From: an uncultured Allofournierella sp.
GTDB lineage: Bacteria > Bacillota > Clostridia > Oscillospirales > Ruminococcaceae
DNA: 38,573 bases
Direction of reading: 5' to 3'
Assembly (NCBI GenBank): GCA_944382705.1
Contig: CALWNE010000041.1
Span: forward strand, 1 to 38,573
Shown: positions 28,064-36,720 of the stretch, piece after piece
How positions within the stretch are numbered: the stretch's first letter is position 1
Layout: each line of letters starts with the position of its first letter
The notes under the pieces: model-generated
What the model was told of the DNA's origin: nothing
Databases searched by the model: none
Seen by the model: the letters and a program-made list of their open reading frames with translations, nothing else
Translations under genes and position numbers: made by a program

Positions 28064-30127
28064 TCAGGGCAGCAGCTGCCCTTCCTGCACGGGGTCTAAA
28101 TTGCTTGCGTTTTCGCTGTAATAGGCATCAAAAATGGAAGCTACCAGAGGCAGTGCGTTGGAACCGCCGCCGCCCCATTCCAGCACAATGCCAATGGCAA
28201 TTTCCGGGTCCTCCACCGGGCCGTAGGCCACCACCGTACTGTTGGTGTAATAGCTGCCGGAGGGGTCCTTTTCCCAGCGCTGGGGACTGCCGGTTTTGAC
28301 CGCAATGTTCAAGGGATAGTTTTTTAGTGCCGAGCTGTTGCGGGCTGCGCCAATCATGCCCTGTTCAATCAAGTCAAAGGCACCCACATTGTCCTCAATT
28401 TGTTCCATAATCTGGGGCTGTACCTCCTCCAGCAGTTCGCCGGTGTTGGTGTCCCGGTAACCTGCAATCAGGTGGGTTTTGTACCGTGTGCCCCGGTTTG
28501 CAATGGTATTGGCGTAGGTGGCCAGCTGAATGGGAGTCACCTGGGTGTTGCCCTGGCCGATGGCCGCCTGCAATTCCAGACCCTTGCTGTAATTTTCATC
28601 GGTGGTATGGGTCAAATTGCCAATGGCCTCGCCCAGTTCAAAGCCGGTTTCGGTGGCCAGACCCATCCGGGTGGCCATCTCGTCAAAATGCTCCAGCCCC
28701 AGTCTGTGGCCGGTGTCATAAAAGAAGGTGTTGCAGCTGTAGGTCAGAGCGTGCACCACATCAATGGGCCCTACGCCGTGGTTAATCATCTGGCATACCG
28801 GCCGGTAATCCTCGTACAGGGTGAACACACGGCTGCAATACACCGTGGAATTGCCGGTAATTACGCCGTTCAGCAGGCCATCCAGCGCCACCGCAGGCTT
28901 AAAGGAGGAGCCAGGTGTATACAGGCCGGAGGTGGCACGGCGCATGAGGGGGAGATTGGGGTCAGAGTTATACTCGCTGTAATTTGTCTTGTACAAATTC
29001 AGGTCGTAGCTGGGATAGTTGGAGATGGCCAGAATCCCGCCGGTCTTTACATCAATCACCACTGCCGCGCCGGAGGTAACCTCCCGGCCCTTGGAGGCCG
29101 CCTTGGTTTGCTGCATGGTGGTAATGAGATTTGCCAGCGCCTCGTTCACCTGGGCCTGCAGATCCCGGTTGATGGTAAGCACAACGGTTTCGCCCGGTTG
29201 AGGAGCCTCCAGCACCTCGCTGGATACAATCACACCATTTTTATCACGGGTGACCTGCTGGGTACCGCTTTTGCCCCGCAGCCGGTCCTCGGCATAAGCT
29301 TCCACACCCGATTGACCAATGATGTCATTCATATTGTAGCCTTTATCCCGCAGGGGGGTGGAGGTGGTGCCGTCCTCGTTCTGCACCCACCACTGTTCGC
29401 TGGTGATGCTGCCCACGCTGCCCAGATAGTGGGGAATGATGGTGCCGTCCTCATACACACGGTAGGAGGTTTCCACCACCTCGGCACCGCTCAGGGTCAG
29501 GCTGCGTTCTTTTACGGTGGCTACCGTCCGGTCAGAAATATCCTGAGCCAGCACAAAGCTGTTCTGCACGCTGAAATCCTCCAGCTGCATCTGATAGCGG
29601 ATGCCGCCCAAAATGCGCTGCCACTGTGCATCAAAGGATTCCAGCTCGTATTTTTCCACAATACGGGCCATTACCTGGTCGGCAGTGGCGTACTGCTGCA
29701 ATTTCAGGTTTTCTTTCAGCTTGGTCAGCCGCTTTTGAACGGATTCGTCCTCCTCATCCACAAAGGAATAGGAACCGCGGGTGCCCTCATCGATGGGCAG
29801 GGTATCGTTCCAGTCCTCCCCGTTCTGCTGCAAAATCAGCACCAGTTGCTGCAGGGCCTGGTTTAAATCGCCGGTGAGGGTAAGTTTGTTCACCACCAAA
29901 TTGTAGCCGGCCTGGTTGCTGGCCAGGCTGCGGCCATAGCGGTCCACAATTTCACCCCGGGCTGCGGAGATGGAAAACTCGTAGCTGGTTACGCTTTCCG
30001 CCTGGCCCAGCAGTTCCGCACCTTTTACCAGCTGATACTCCACCAGCCGCAGCACAAAGGCAGCCAGCACCACCAGGCTTATTACCACCAGGCCGCCCAC
30101 CCGGCGAATCACACTTTTTTGATCCAT
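28064..30127 (-). CDS. mrdA: Penicillin-binding protein 2 (elongasome transpeptidase)
   Basis: This class B PBP crosslinks lateral wall peptidoglycan with RodA and MreC. The 687-residue protein has one N-terminal membrane segment (about 10-30), a pedestal with SAARGEIVDRYGRSLASN near 53, and the transpeptidase domain: active-site GSSFKP near 405 (SxxK), TYSCNTFFY near 460 (SxN) and AVKTGSPQ near 630 (KTG). All three motifs are present; Ser follows KTG where Thr is usual. The start is ATG 30127 behind GAGAGG; the frame upstream overlaps mreD. It ends the mreBCD-mrdA operon. rodA is not next to it in this window. Confidence 0.95.
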   Translation of the reverse strand: MDQKSVIRRVGGLVVISLVVLAAFVLRLVEYQLVKGAELLGQAESVTSYEFSISAARGEIVDRYGRSLASNQAGYNLVVNKLTLTGDLNQALQQLVLILQQNGEDWNDTLPIDEGTRGSYSFVDEEDESVQKRLTKLKENLKLQQYATADQVMARIVEKYELESFDAQWQRILGGIRYQMQLEDFSVQNSFVLAQDISDRTVATVKERSLTLSGAEVVETSYRVYEDGTIIPHYLGSVGSITSEQWWVQNEDGTTSTPLRDKGYNMNDIIGQSGVEAYAEDRLRGKSGTQQVTRDKNGVIVSSEVLEAPQPGETVVLTINRDLQAQVNEALANLITTMQQTKAASKGREVTSGAAVVIDVKTGGILAISNYPSYDLNLYKTNYSEYNSDPNLPLMRRATSGLYTPGSSFKPAVALDGLLNGVITGNSTVYCSRVFTLYEDYRPVCQMINHGVGPIDVVHALTYSCNTFFYDTGHRLGLEHFDEMATRMGLATETGFELGEAIGNLTHTTDENYSKGLELQAAIGQGNTQVTPIQLATYANTIANRGTRYKTHLIAGYRDTNTGELLEEVQPQIMEQIEDNVGAFDLIEQGMIGAARNSSALKNYPLNIAVKTGSPQRWEKDPSGSYYTNSTVVAYGPVEDPEIAIGIVLEWGGGGSNALPLVASIFDAYYSENASNLDPVQEGQLLP

Positions 30128-30146
30128 TGCCAGTCCTCTCTCCTGC

Positions 30147-30671
30147 TTAATCCTCCACCGCAAAACGGTGGGCCACAAACCGCACCCCTTTCATGGAGAG
30201 GGGCGAAAGCAGGCTGGTATACAGGGCCGTGGGCAGCACCCAGGCAAAATACCGTTCCACGCTGCCGGGGTAGCCCTGCATCAGATAATAAAACAGATAA
30301 TCAGAACTTAGCACCAGCAGTGTGCAGGCCAGGCACACCAACACAAAGTTGATGTAGTTCACACGCAGATACAATTCCACTACAATCGCAGCAAAAAAGC
30401 ATACTGCCATCAGGCCCAATGCCATCAGGCCGCTGATGCGCCCTGCGGTCCAGTCCCACAAAAAACCGCCTGCCACCGCAAAAAATGCTCCGGAATATTC
30501 CCCTTCGTAAATGGCTACACCAATGCAAAAGGGAAGTATAAAAAGCGGTTTTACCCCTGCAATTTCCAAAAAACCAGGGGCGCTTTGCAGTGTGGCAGAA
30601 ATCATTAAAAACAAAAAGTAAACCACCCACTTGGAAGCGATGGTAAGGTTGCGCTTGCGCCGGGATGTCAC
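30147..30671 (-). CDS. mreD: Rod-shape membrane protein MreD
   Basis: MreD is a polytopic membrane partner of MreC in the elongasome. The 174-residue protein is very hydrophobic with about five membrane segments. ATLQSAPGFLEIAGVKPLFI near 26-45 and AVAGGFLWDWTAGRISGLMA near 65-84 match the family, with a conserved D/G-rich loop between segments. It has a basic N-terminus (MTSRRKRNLTIASKW) and is of normal length. It is placed between mreC (45 bases) and mrdA (19 bases). Sequence conservation in MreD is low, so the call rests equally on gene order. Confidence 0.92.
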   Translation of the reverse strand: MTSRRKRNLTIASKWVVYFLFLMISATLQSAPGFLEIAGVKPLFILPFCIGVAIYEGEYSGAFFAVAGGFLWDWTAGRISGLMALGLMAVCFFAAIVVELYLRVNYINFVLVCLACTLLVLSSDYLFYYLMQGYPGSVERYFAWVLPTALYTSLLSPLSMKGVRFVAHRFAVED

Positions 30672-30716
30672 GGCTGGCCCTCCTTTACTGGGTCTACTGG
30701 GTCACGCCCACCGCCC

Positions 30717-31628
30717 TCATTCCCCCTGAGAGGTCTGCTGAGAGCTGGGATCGGTCTGGTTCGGCTGAGCCTGCTGGGTGTCCTGCTGCTGGGCCGTGCC
30801 GAAATCTGTGATCACAAACACATGCTTTGTATCGTAAATATCGGCGCCGGGCTGTATCACCGCAATGCTGGAACGGCCGCTGTCCTCCGGCAAAATCTCC
30901 TGGATGGTACCCACCCGGATGTTGGGGGGATACTCGCCCCCCAGCCCGGTGGTGATGATTTCATCGCCCACGGTGGAAAGGGTATCTCTGGAGAGGTTTT
31001 CCAGCACGCACAAACCCTGGCCAGCATAGGTTACGCTGCCGTTCAGGTTGCCAATATCTCTGGTACGGCTTACAGCGCAGGCTGCATAGGAGCCGGGCTG
31101 CAACAGCGTCATTACCTTGCTGCTGGTAAGGCTAACCTCCACAATGCGCCCCACCAGGTAGCCGTCATCGCTCATGACCACATCGCCCCGTTCAATGCCC
31201 TGGGCACTGCCCTGGTCGATGGTGAAAGCACCAAACTGCTCCAGCGGGTCCCGGCCAATCACAAAGGCGGACAGATAGGTATAGTCCGGGTTTTCGGCCC
31301 GGATGTTGTTCAAATCCTGGTAGGCCTCAAACTCGGCTTTCAGCCGGTCATACTCCACCAGCTGGTCCCGCAGCTGCTGATTTTCCTGGGTGAGCTGCTC
31401 GTTTTCGGCAATGATGGAGTCAATGCGGGCGTACTTATCCAGCAAATCGTCCAGGCCGCCGCCCACCAGGCTGGCCACCTTTTGCATGGGGGTAAGCACT
31501 AAACTCATGATGTGGGACGGGGCACTGGCCAGCCGCCCATTGGCGCCAGCCCAGGCCATGGTGCCGGCCAGAATGACCGCCACCGCTACCAGAATTTTAA
31601 ATTTGGGGGTATAAAAAAAATCCTTCAC
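30717..31628 (-). CDS. mreC: Rod-shape-determining protein MreC
   Basis: MreC is a membrane-anchored extracytoplasmic protein that activates PBP2-RodA. The 303-residue protein has one N-terminal membrane segment (about 10-28, FKILVAVAVILAG), a coiled coil at about 65-105 (AENEQLTQENQQLRDQLVEY) and the beta-rich MreC core with VIGRDPLEQFGAFTIDQG near 125 and EIITTGLGGEYPPNIRVGTI near 220. A Gln/Ser-rich tail (about 275-303) is outside the usual fold. The start is GTG 31628 behind GGAGG, ten bases away. A terminator-like structure precedes it. Confidence 0.95.
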   Translation of the reverse strand: MKDFFYTPKFKILVAVAVILAGTMAWAGANGRLASAPSHIMSLVLTPMQKVASLVGGGLDDLLDKYARIDSIIAENEQLTQENQQLRDQLVEYDRLKAEFEAYQDLNNIRAENPDYTYLSAFVIGRDPLEQFGAFTIDQGSAQGIERGDVVMSDDGYLVGRIVEVSLTSSKVMTLLQPGSYAACAVSRTRDIGNLNGSVTYAGQGLCVLENLSRDTLSTVGDEIITTGLGGEYPPNIRVGTIQEILPEDSGRSSIAVIQPGADIYDTKHVFVITDFGTAQQQDTQQAQPNQTDPSSQQTSQGE

Positions 31629-31666
31629 GCAAGGGCCGCCTCCTGCTCGGCTTGGCTCATGTTACG

Positions 31667-31730
31667 AAAAAACGGCGCACGCTGCACCGTAACACAGCAG
31701 CTGCTGTGTTACGGGCCGCCCGGCCGTTTT
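31667..31730 (-). terminator. Palindrome-bearing terminator-like structure between mreB and mreC
   Basis: Outer arms AAAACGGC and GCCGTTTT (31730-31723 and 31676-31669) end in six T on the minus strand. Inside is a perfect 26-base palindrome with arms CGTAACACAGCAG and CTGCTGTGTTACG (31688-31713). A further GTTACG at 31661-31666 can compete for the CGTAAC arm, giving an alternative fold. This probably lowers mreC expression relative to mreB. Confidence 0.7.
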
Positions 31731-31745
31731 GTGAATTGCAAACAA

Positions 31746-32762
31746 TTAGAAGTGGGAGGAATTATCGTCCAGCACATCGCCCAGCAGCTCGATGTGGTCC
31801 AGCACGGCGCCGGTACCTGCTGCCACGCAGTCCAGGGGATTTTCCGCCACATGTACATCAATGCCGGTTTCCCGGTGTACCAGTTCATCCAGACCACGCA
31901 GCAATGCACCGCCGCCGGTGAGGGTAATGCCGTGGTCGATGATGTCGGCGCTCAGTTCGGGAGGAGTGCGCTCCAGGGTCTCCTTAATGGCATCCACAAC
32001 CTTTTGCAGGCTTTCGGCCAGAGCGTCCCGAATCTCCTCGGAATGGACACTGATGTTCTTGGGCAGACCATCCACCAGGTTGCGGCCCTTGATTTCCATG
32101 TCCTTTTCTTCTTCCATCTCGTAAGCGGAACCGATTTCGATTTTAATCTGCTCGGCGGTGCGCTCACCAATCAGCAGGTTGTACTTGCGCTTAATGTAAG
32201 CAATGATGGCCTGGTCGAACTCATCGCCGCCCACACGCACGCTGCGTGCAGCCACAATGCCGCCCAAGCTGATAACGGCCACCTCGCTGGTGCCGCCGCC
32301 AATGTCCACCACCATGCTGCCGGAGGGCTCGCTGATGGGCAGGCCTGCACCAATAGCTGCTGCCATGGGCTCCTCGATTACGCTTACCTGGCGGGCACCA
32401 GCCTTGAGGGCTGCTTCCTTAACGGCACGGCGCTCCACCTCGGTAACACCGGAGGGAATGCAGATCACCACACGAGGACGGAAGAACATGCTGTTGCCGC
32501 ATACCTTTTTGATAAAACGGGAAAGCATATTGGCGGTAATGTCAAAATCGGCAATTACGCCGTCCTTCAGGGGGCGAACCGCTACAATGCTGCCGGGGGT
32601 ACGGCCAATCACAGCCTTAGCCTCGTGGCCCACGCTGCGCACCTCGTCGGTTTTGGTGTCCACAGCTACCACGCTGGGCTCACGCATGATGATCCCCTTA
32701 CCACGCAGGTAAACCAGGGTGTTGGCGGTGCCAAGGTCGATGCCGATATCTTTGCTGAACAT
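31746..32762 (-). CDS. mreB: Actin-like cytoskeletal protein MreB
   Basis: MreB forms membrane-bound filaments that orient lateral wall synthesis. The 338-residue protein begins MFSKDIGIDLGTANTLVYLR (phosphate 1 loop), followed by RTPGSIVAVRPLKDGVIADF near 70, EPMAAAIGAGLPI near 137 (connect 1), VVDIGGGTSEVAVISLGG near 158 (phosphate 2) and TLTGGGALLRGLDEL near 285 (adenosine motif). It is complete. ATG 32762 (AAGGAG eleven bases upstream) is chosen over 32801. Its promoter at 32953-32981 has a leader of about 185 bases with a terminator-like hairpin. Confidence 0.97.
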   Translation of the reverse strand: MFSKDIGIDLGTANTLVYLRGKGIIMREPSVVAVDTKTDEVRSVGHEAKAVIGRTPGSIVAVRPLKDGVIADFDITANMLSRFIKKVCGNSMFFRPRVVICIPSGVTEVERRAVKEAALKAGARQVSVIEEPMAAAIGAGLPISEPSGSMVVDIGGGTSEVAVISLGGIVAARSVRVGGDEFDQAIIAYIKRKYNLLIGERTAEQIKIEIGSAYEMEEEKDMEIKGRNLVDGLPKNISVHSEEIRDALAESLQKVVDAIKETLERTPPELSADIIDHGITLTGGGALLRGLDELVHRETGIDVHVAENPLDCVAAGTGAVLDHIELLGDVLDDNSSHF

Positions 32763-32910
32763 AATCTTCTTTACTCCTTCTTGAGGGGCCATCTGGGCCA
32801 CCTGTATTGCTCCACTTCAATGGACTGCCGCACGGTACGCCTGCTCCACCTGCGAACCGGCTTGTATGGGATAAAGGCCACGCTGTCAGCTGGCCGGGTT
32901 TCATGGTATT

Positions 32911-32945
32911 AAAAGGAACCGAAAGACCTGCCGGTTTAAGGTTCC
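32911..32945 (-). terminator. Possible attenuator in the mreB leader
   Basis: GGAACC (32945-32940) and GGTTCC (32920-32915) pair over 19 bases, followed by TTTTAA. An inner AACCG/CGGTT pairing uses the same 3' arm, so two folds compete. It starts within about 10 bases of the predicted mreB start site. The rest of the leader to 32762 has nothing I recognise. Confidence 0.5.
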
Positions 32946-32952
32946 GTTTCTT

Positions 32953-32981
32953 ATTATAACCGGGCGCAACCGCTTTCTCAA
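32953..32981 (-). promoter_or_regulatory. Promoter of the mreBCD-mrdA operon
   Basis: The -35 TTGAGA (32981-32976), 17-base spacer and -10 TATAAT (32958-32953). Confidence 0.85.
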
Positions 32982-33005
32982 CGGTCAGAACGGTATTTTT
33001 TCAAT

Positions 33006-33560
33006 TTATTCAAAATTTTTCAGGAGGGCGGCCACTCGAGACACCGGAAAACCCATAATATTGTAGTAGCAGCCCTGGATGCCCAAGCAGAACAGCGCAG
33101 CCGTGCCCTGAATTGCATAGCCGCCGGCCTTATCGTAAGGTTCATCGGTGTCCACATACCGCTCCAGCAGCTGAGGGTCGATAACATCGAACTGCACCTG
33201 GCTGGTGCAGACCAGCTGCTCCATCTGTTCCCCCTTGCAGATGCACACGCCGGTGTGAACCTGGTGGCTGGTGCCGGACAGAGCAGTGAGCATACGCACT
33301 GCATCCTCCCGGTTTTTGGGCTTGCCAAAAATCTGCCCCTCAAACTCCACCACCGTGTCACAGCCAATCACCACATCTTCCGGGTGGTCTTTGGCAACCG
33401 CCAGGCACTTGGCCTGGGCCAGCTTGCAGGCGGTATCCGCCGGGGTTTCTCCAACAATGCGGGACTCATCCACATCGCTGGTGCAAACGGTGTAATCCGG
33501 GGTAATCAGGCTCATGAGTTCCCGGCGGCGGGGGCTGCCGGAAGCAAGTATCAAAGACAT
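33006..33560 (-). CDS. maf: Maf-type nucleoside triphosphate pyrophosphatase
   Basis: Maf hydrolyses dTTP, UTP and modified pyrimidine nucleotides to monophosphates and is linked to septum control. The 184-residue protein begins MSLILASGSPRRRELM (phosphate loop), with GETPADTACKLAQAKC near 37, VIGCDTVVEFEGQIFGKPKN near 64-83 (catalytic Asp and Lys) and EPYDKAGGYAIQGTAALF near 139. All family residues are present. The start is ATG 33560 behind AAAGGAG. It is 47 bases after dut, so dut-maf jointly cleans the nucleotide pool. It usually heads the mre cluster, as here. Confidence 0.95.
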   Translation of the reverse strand: MSLILASGSPRRRELMSLITPDYTVCTSDVDESRIVGETPADTACKLAQAKCLAVAKDHPEDVVIGCDTVVEFEGQIFGKPKNREDAVRMLTALSGTSHQVHTGVCICKGEQMEQLVCTSQVQFDVIDPQLLERYVDTDEPYDKAGGYAIQGTAALFCLGIQGCYYNIMGFPVSRVAALLKNFE

Positions 33561-33607
33561 AAACGATTGCTCCTTTTCTATTTCCTCAAAATGGGTAGCG
33601 GAGGCAC

Positions 33608-34048
33608 TCAGGCCCGGCCGGTAGAACCAAATCCGCCTTCGCCCCGCTGGGTTTCGTCCAGCTGATCCACCTGTACAAAGGCAGCCTGGGCCACCGGCAT
33701 AATCATCAGCTGGGCAATCCGTTCGCCGGGCTGGATGGTATAAGCCTGCTGGCTCAGGTTCACCAGCCCTACCCCGATTTCACCCCGATAGTCCGAGTCG
33801 ATAACGCCCACTCCGTTGGAAAGAGCCAGCCCGTGCTTTACCGCAAGGCCGCTGCGGGCGCACACCAAGGCTACCCAGCCTGCATCCGGCAGCTGAATAG
33901 CCACGCCGGTGGGCACCATCACCCGGCCATGGGCTGGCACCTCCAAAGGCTGGTCCAGCACTGCGTGCAGGTCTGCTGCTGCGCTGCCGGGAGTTGCGTA
34001 AACAGGCATTTTTGCCTGGGGACGGGTGAGGGTGATTTTTACTTCCAT
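33608..34048 (-). CDS. dut: dUTP diphosphatase (trimeric)
   Basis: Dut hydrolyses dUTP to dUMP, preventing uracil incorporation and feeding thymidylate synthesis. The 146-residue protein contains the five trimeric dUTPase motifs in order: GSAAADLHA near 21, CARSGLAVKHG near 62, NGVGVIDSDYRGEIGV near 77, QPGERIAQLMI near 103 and RGEGGFGSTGR at the C-terminus with the mobile Phe-Gly arm. The start is ATG 34048 (MEVKITLTR), with AAAGGAA eleven bases upstream. The longer frame to 34288 overlaps the U32 gene and is not used. It is downstream of U32 by 46 bases in the zapA-U32-dut-maf string. Confidence 0.96.
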   Translation of the reverse strand: MEVKITLTRPQAKMPVYATPGSAAADLHAVLDQPLEVPAHGRVMVPTGVAIQLPDAGWVALVCARSGLAVKHGLALSNGVGVIDSDYRGEIGVGLVNLSQQAYTIQPGERIAQLMIMPVAQAAFVQVDQLDETQRGEGGFGSTGRA

Positions 34049-34094
34049 GATGCGTCGATTCCTTTTGTAGTAGTTGTTGTGCAGGGGCACCCGG

Positions 34095-36125
34095 TTACTG
34101 AGCGCCCTTGTAGTACAGGCCACGGGTAAATTCACCGGGCCAGCTTTCCCGCCGGTACAGCCGTTCCAGCACCTGCTGGGCCTGCTGGGCAGTTTCGATG
34201 GTAAACAGGGCCAGCCCTGCATCCACCGGCAGTTCGGCAAGCCGGTCGCCCATGTACAGGGGCACCGGGTTGTAAACCTGGCGCACACCGCCGCCGCACC
34301 GCACCGGGAACTGCTTGTTCTTTCGGTCGGTGAGCAGACCCTTACGGTCGCACCGGTCGCAGTCGGTTACATTCTTGAGGGGGCAGGCACGGGTCATCAT
34401 CAGGGGCATATGGCCGTACACCAGGGCCCAGGTCTGGGCACCGGGGGCGATGCGTGCCATCTCCTGCAAGGGCAGCTCCGGCAGCAGGGTCATGGCTTGC
34501 AGGCCCTGGGCCTGGTAGCTGGCTGCTGCCAAAGGATTGGTGATATTCAGGCCAAAGCCGCCGTAAAGGGGCAGCCCCTTGGCCAGATGCAGGTGAGCAA
34601 TGTTCTGGGCAAGGTAGCCTTTAAAGCCCTGGCTGCGGGTGGCTTCAATCTGCTGTTCCACCGCTGCCTCCATGGCACCGAACATGGCCCGGGGCAGCTC
34701 CAGAATGGTTTTGCTGCGCCATTCCTGGGGTACCAGAGACCACTGACTGATGGGCAGAATGATTCCCTCCAGCCGGTCAGCCGCCGGGGGTACCTGCTCC
34801 CAGCTTTCAAACCGGGCCCACAGGGGCATCCGGGCCGGGATGGGGTGCCGCTGGGCGGGTGCGGGCACCGGGTCCTGGCAGGGCCAGGGGTGCACCTGCT
34901 CCCTTTGGGCCAGCAGCTGTTCCAGCACCTGGCGGCGCATCTCGTTCCACTCGCTGGCAGGCAGATAGCCAGGCTGACCCTCCACCGTCAGGCATTCAAA
35001 TACAAAGGGGGTGCCGCCGGTTTTGGCCAGAGCCTTTTCCACTGCGGCCCGCTGGTCTTTTTGGGCGGGCTGGCTGGCCTGGCTGGCCTGTGCCCGGGCA
35101 GAATTGCCCTGGCCATCTGTCGCTACCAGCACACAGGGCTCCTGGCGGCAGTCCAGCGCAAACTGCACCGGAACACGGGGCATTTCCCGCCGGTACAGCT
35201 CCCGCACTGCGGGCAGGGCGGCCTTGCTGGCCTCGCTGTCTGCCTGGGTACGGACACCAAACATACTTGCATCCATCTTGTTTTCCAGGTAGCCGTTGGT
35301 AAAACCGGAACGGGAGAACAAATCCCGCAGCATGGCTGCATCGTAGGTCTGGCCTGCCAGGCTGCGGCGGCAGGCATCCACCGCACCGGCCACATATTCC
35401 GGCCCACGCAGGCGGCCCTCAATTTTGGCACTCACCACCCCGGCCTGGGCCAGCTGGGGCAGGCTTTCCACGGCGGAAAGGTCCTTGAGGGAAAGATGAC
35501 AGGCCCCGGAGCCATCCGCCGCAAAGGGCAGCCGGCAGGGCCCGGCGCAGCCGCCCCGGTTGCCGCTGCGGCCACCCAGAAATACACTCATGTAGCACTG
35601 GCCGGATACGCTCATGCACAGTGCGCCGTGCACAAACACCTCCACCTCAATGGGGCAGTTGGCCGTAATGTGCCGCACCTCCTGCAAGGTGAGTTCCCGG
35701 GCCAGCACCACCCGGGAAAAACCCAGGCGCAACAGCTGAAGGGCCCCTGCCAGGGTATGTACGCTCATCTGGGTGGAGCCGTGCAAGGGCAGCTGGGGTG
35801 CCATCTGTCGGGCCAGGGCAGCCACGGCCAAATCCTGCACAATCATGGCATCCGCACCGGCCTGGGCCACACAGCGGATGCTTTCAGCCAGGGCTTCCAC
35901 CTCGCCGGAATGGGCAGTGGTGTTCACCGCCACATATACCTTCATGCCCCGGGCGTGGCAAAAGCCCACCGCCCAGCGCAGTTCCTCCGGGGTAAAATTG
36001 CCTGCGGTGCGCCGGGCGCTGAACTGCTTTAAGCCCAGATACACTGCATCGGCGCCGCTGTATGCCGCCGCCTTTAGAGACTGGGCATCACCCGCAGGAG
36101 CCAGGATTTCCATGGCTGCGCTCAT
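34095..36125 (-). CDS. Peptidase U32 family protein with DUF3656 (RlhA-like)
   Basis: This 676-residue protein has an N-terminal U32 barrel (about 1-300) starting EILAPAGDAQSLKAAAYSGA. It carries the U32 signature VEVFVHGALCMSVSGQCYMS near 165, GGCAGPCRLPF near 195, and a DUF3656-type insertion and C-terminal region (about 300-676). A CDRCDRKG segment near 597 and conserved Cys could bind an Fe-S cluster. E. coli RlhA of this type is needed for hydroxylation of C2501 in 23S rRNA, so a role in RNA hydroxylation is plausible; the name peptidase is historical. The start ATG 36125 overlaps the zapA stop, with AGGAG eight bases ahead. Confidence 0.92.
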   Translation of the reverse strand: MSAAMEILAPAGDAQSLKAAAYSGADAVYLGLKQFSARRTAGNFTPEELRWAVGFCHARGMKVYVAVNTTAHSGEVEALAESIRCVAQAGADAMIVQDLAVAALARQMAPQLPLHGSTQMSVHTLAGALQLLRLGFSRVVLARELTLQEVRHITANCPIEVEVFVHGALCMSVSGQCYMSVFLGGRSGNRGGCAGPCRLPFAADGSGACHLSLKDLSAVESLPQLAQAGVVSAKIEGRLRGPEYVAGAVDACRRSLAGQTYDAAMLRDLFSRSGFTNGYLENKMDASMFGVRTQADSEASKAALPAVRELYRREMPRVPVQFALDCRQEPCVLVATDGQGNSARAQASQASQPAQKDQRAAVEKALAKTGGTPFVFECLTVEGQPGYLPASEWNEMRRQVLEQLLAQREQVHPWPCQDPVPAPAQRHPIPARMPLWARFESWEQVPPAADRLEGIILPISQWSLVPQEWRSKTILELPRAMFGAMEAAVEQQIEATRSQGFKGYLAQNIAHLHLAKGLPLYGGFGLNITNPLAAASYQAQGLQAMTLLPELPLQEMARIAPGAQTWALVYGHMPLMMTRACPLKNVTDCDRCDRKGLLTDRKNKQFPVRCGGGVRQVYNPVPLYMGDRLAELPVDAGLALFTIETAQQAQQVLERLYRRESWPGEFTRGLYYKGAQ

Positions 36126-36613
36126 GCCTCATGCTCCTTCTGGTCCTGAGTTTCTTCCAGAGCTTCTTCCTGGGTTTCTTCCAGAGTTTCCTCCGGGGTT
36201 TCCTCCAAAATCTCCTCCTGCACCTGCTGGCTCTCCTCCGGCTGGCTGGTGTACTGCACTGCCTGCTGCTGTTCGCTGCGCTCCTTCAGGCGGTCCAGCT
36301 CCTGCTGCATACGCTGCATCTCACGGCGGATGGTTTCCGTCTCCATCCGGGCTTTGGCTGCATCCTCCATATATTCCTTCAGCTGGTTGCGCATATGGTC
36401 GGCACTGGCGGTGTTCCGGCTCAGTTCATCCAGATAGCCCATAGCCACCACAATGGCGCTGGCAGTTACGCTGGCAGAAGCATTCTGAGACATCAGTTCG
36501 GTCATATCCTCATCCAGCTTTTCGGCCAGCTTGGTCACATATTCTTCCGGGTCGGTGGTGGAAACCACATAAGTGGCACCGCACACATTCAATTTTACTT
36601 TTGTAACAGCCAT
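36122..36613 (-). CDS. zapA: Cell division protein ZapA with long acidic C-terminal tail
   Basis: ZapA binds FtsZ and bundles its filaments at the division site. The 163-residue protein begins MAVTKVKLNVCGATYVVSTT, with DPEEYVTKLAEKLDEDM near 21 and a helix-rich dimer/coiled-coil region to about 115 (RREMQRMQQELDRLKERSEQ). Typical ZapA ends near 90-120 residues. Here a low-complexity tail follows, with repeated EET units (EEILEETPEETLEETQEE), encoded by imperfect tandem repeats. The start is ATG 36613 behind GAGAGGAA. It heads the zapA-U32-dut-maf string; the zapA-U32 pair is common in Firmicutes. Confidence 0.92.
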   Translation of the reverse strand: MAVTKVKLNVCGATYVVSTTDPEEYVTKLAEKLDEDMTELMSQNASASVTASAIVVAMGYLDELSRNTASADHMRNQLKEYMEDAAKARMETETIRREMQRMQQELDRLKERSEQQQAVQYTSQPEESQQVQEEILEETPEETLEETQEEALEETQDQKEHEA

Positions 36614-36648
36614 GATCTTGTGTTCCTCTCATTTCGATTCGTCAAAGC

Positions 36649-36669
36649 GTTTTGCCCAGCAGGCAAAAC
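36649..36669 (-). other. Hairpin in the zapA leader
   Basis: GTTTTGCC and GGCAAAAC are perfect arms around a 5-base loop. No terminator tail follows it. It may affect mRNA stability. Confidence 0.5.
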
Positions 36670-36691
36670 TGCGGAATGTTATATAAGTTCT

Positions 36692-36720
36692 ATTATAGTA
36701 TAAAGCAGTGCCGGTTAAAA
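36692..36720 (-). promoter_or_regulatory. Promoter of the zapA operon
   Basis: The -10 TATAAT (36697-36692) and a weak -35 TTTTAA (36720-36715) are 17 bases apart. An overlapping TATACT lies four bases upstream. Confidence 0.65.
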
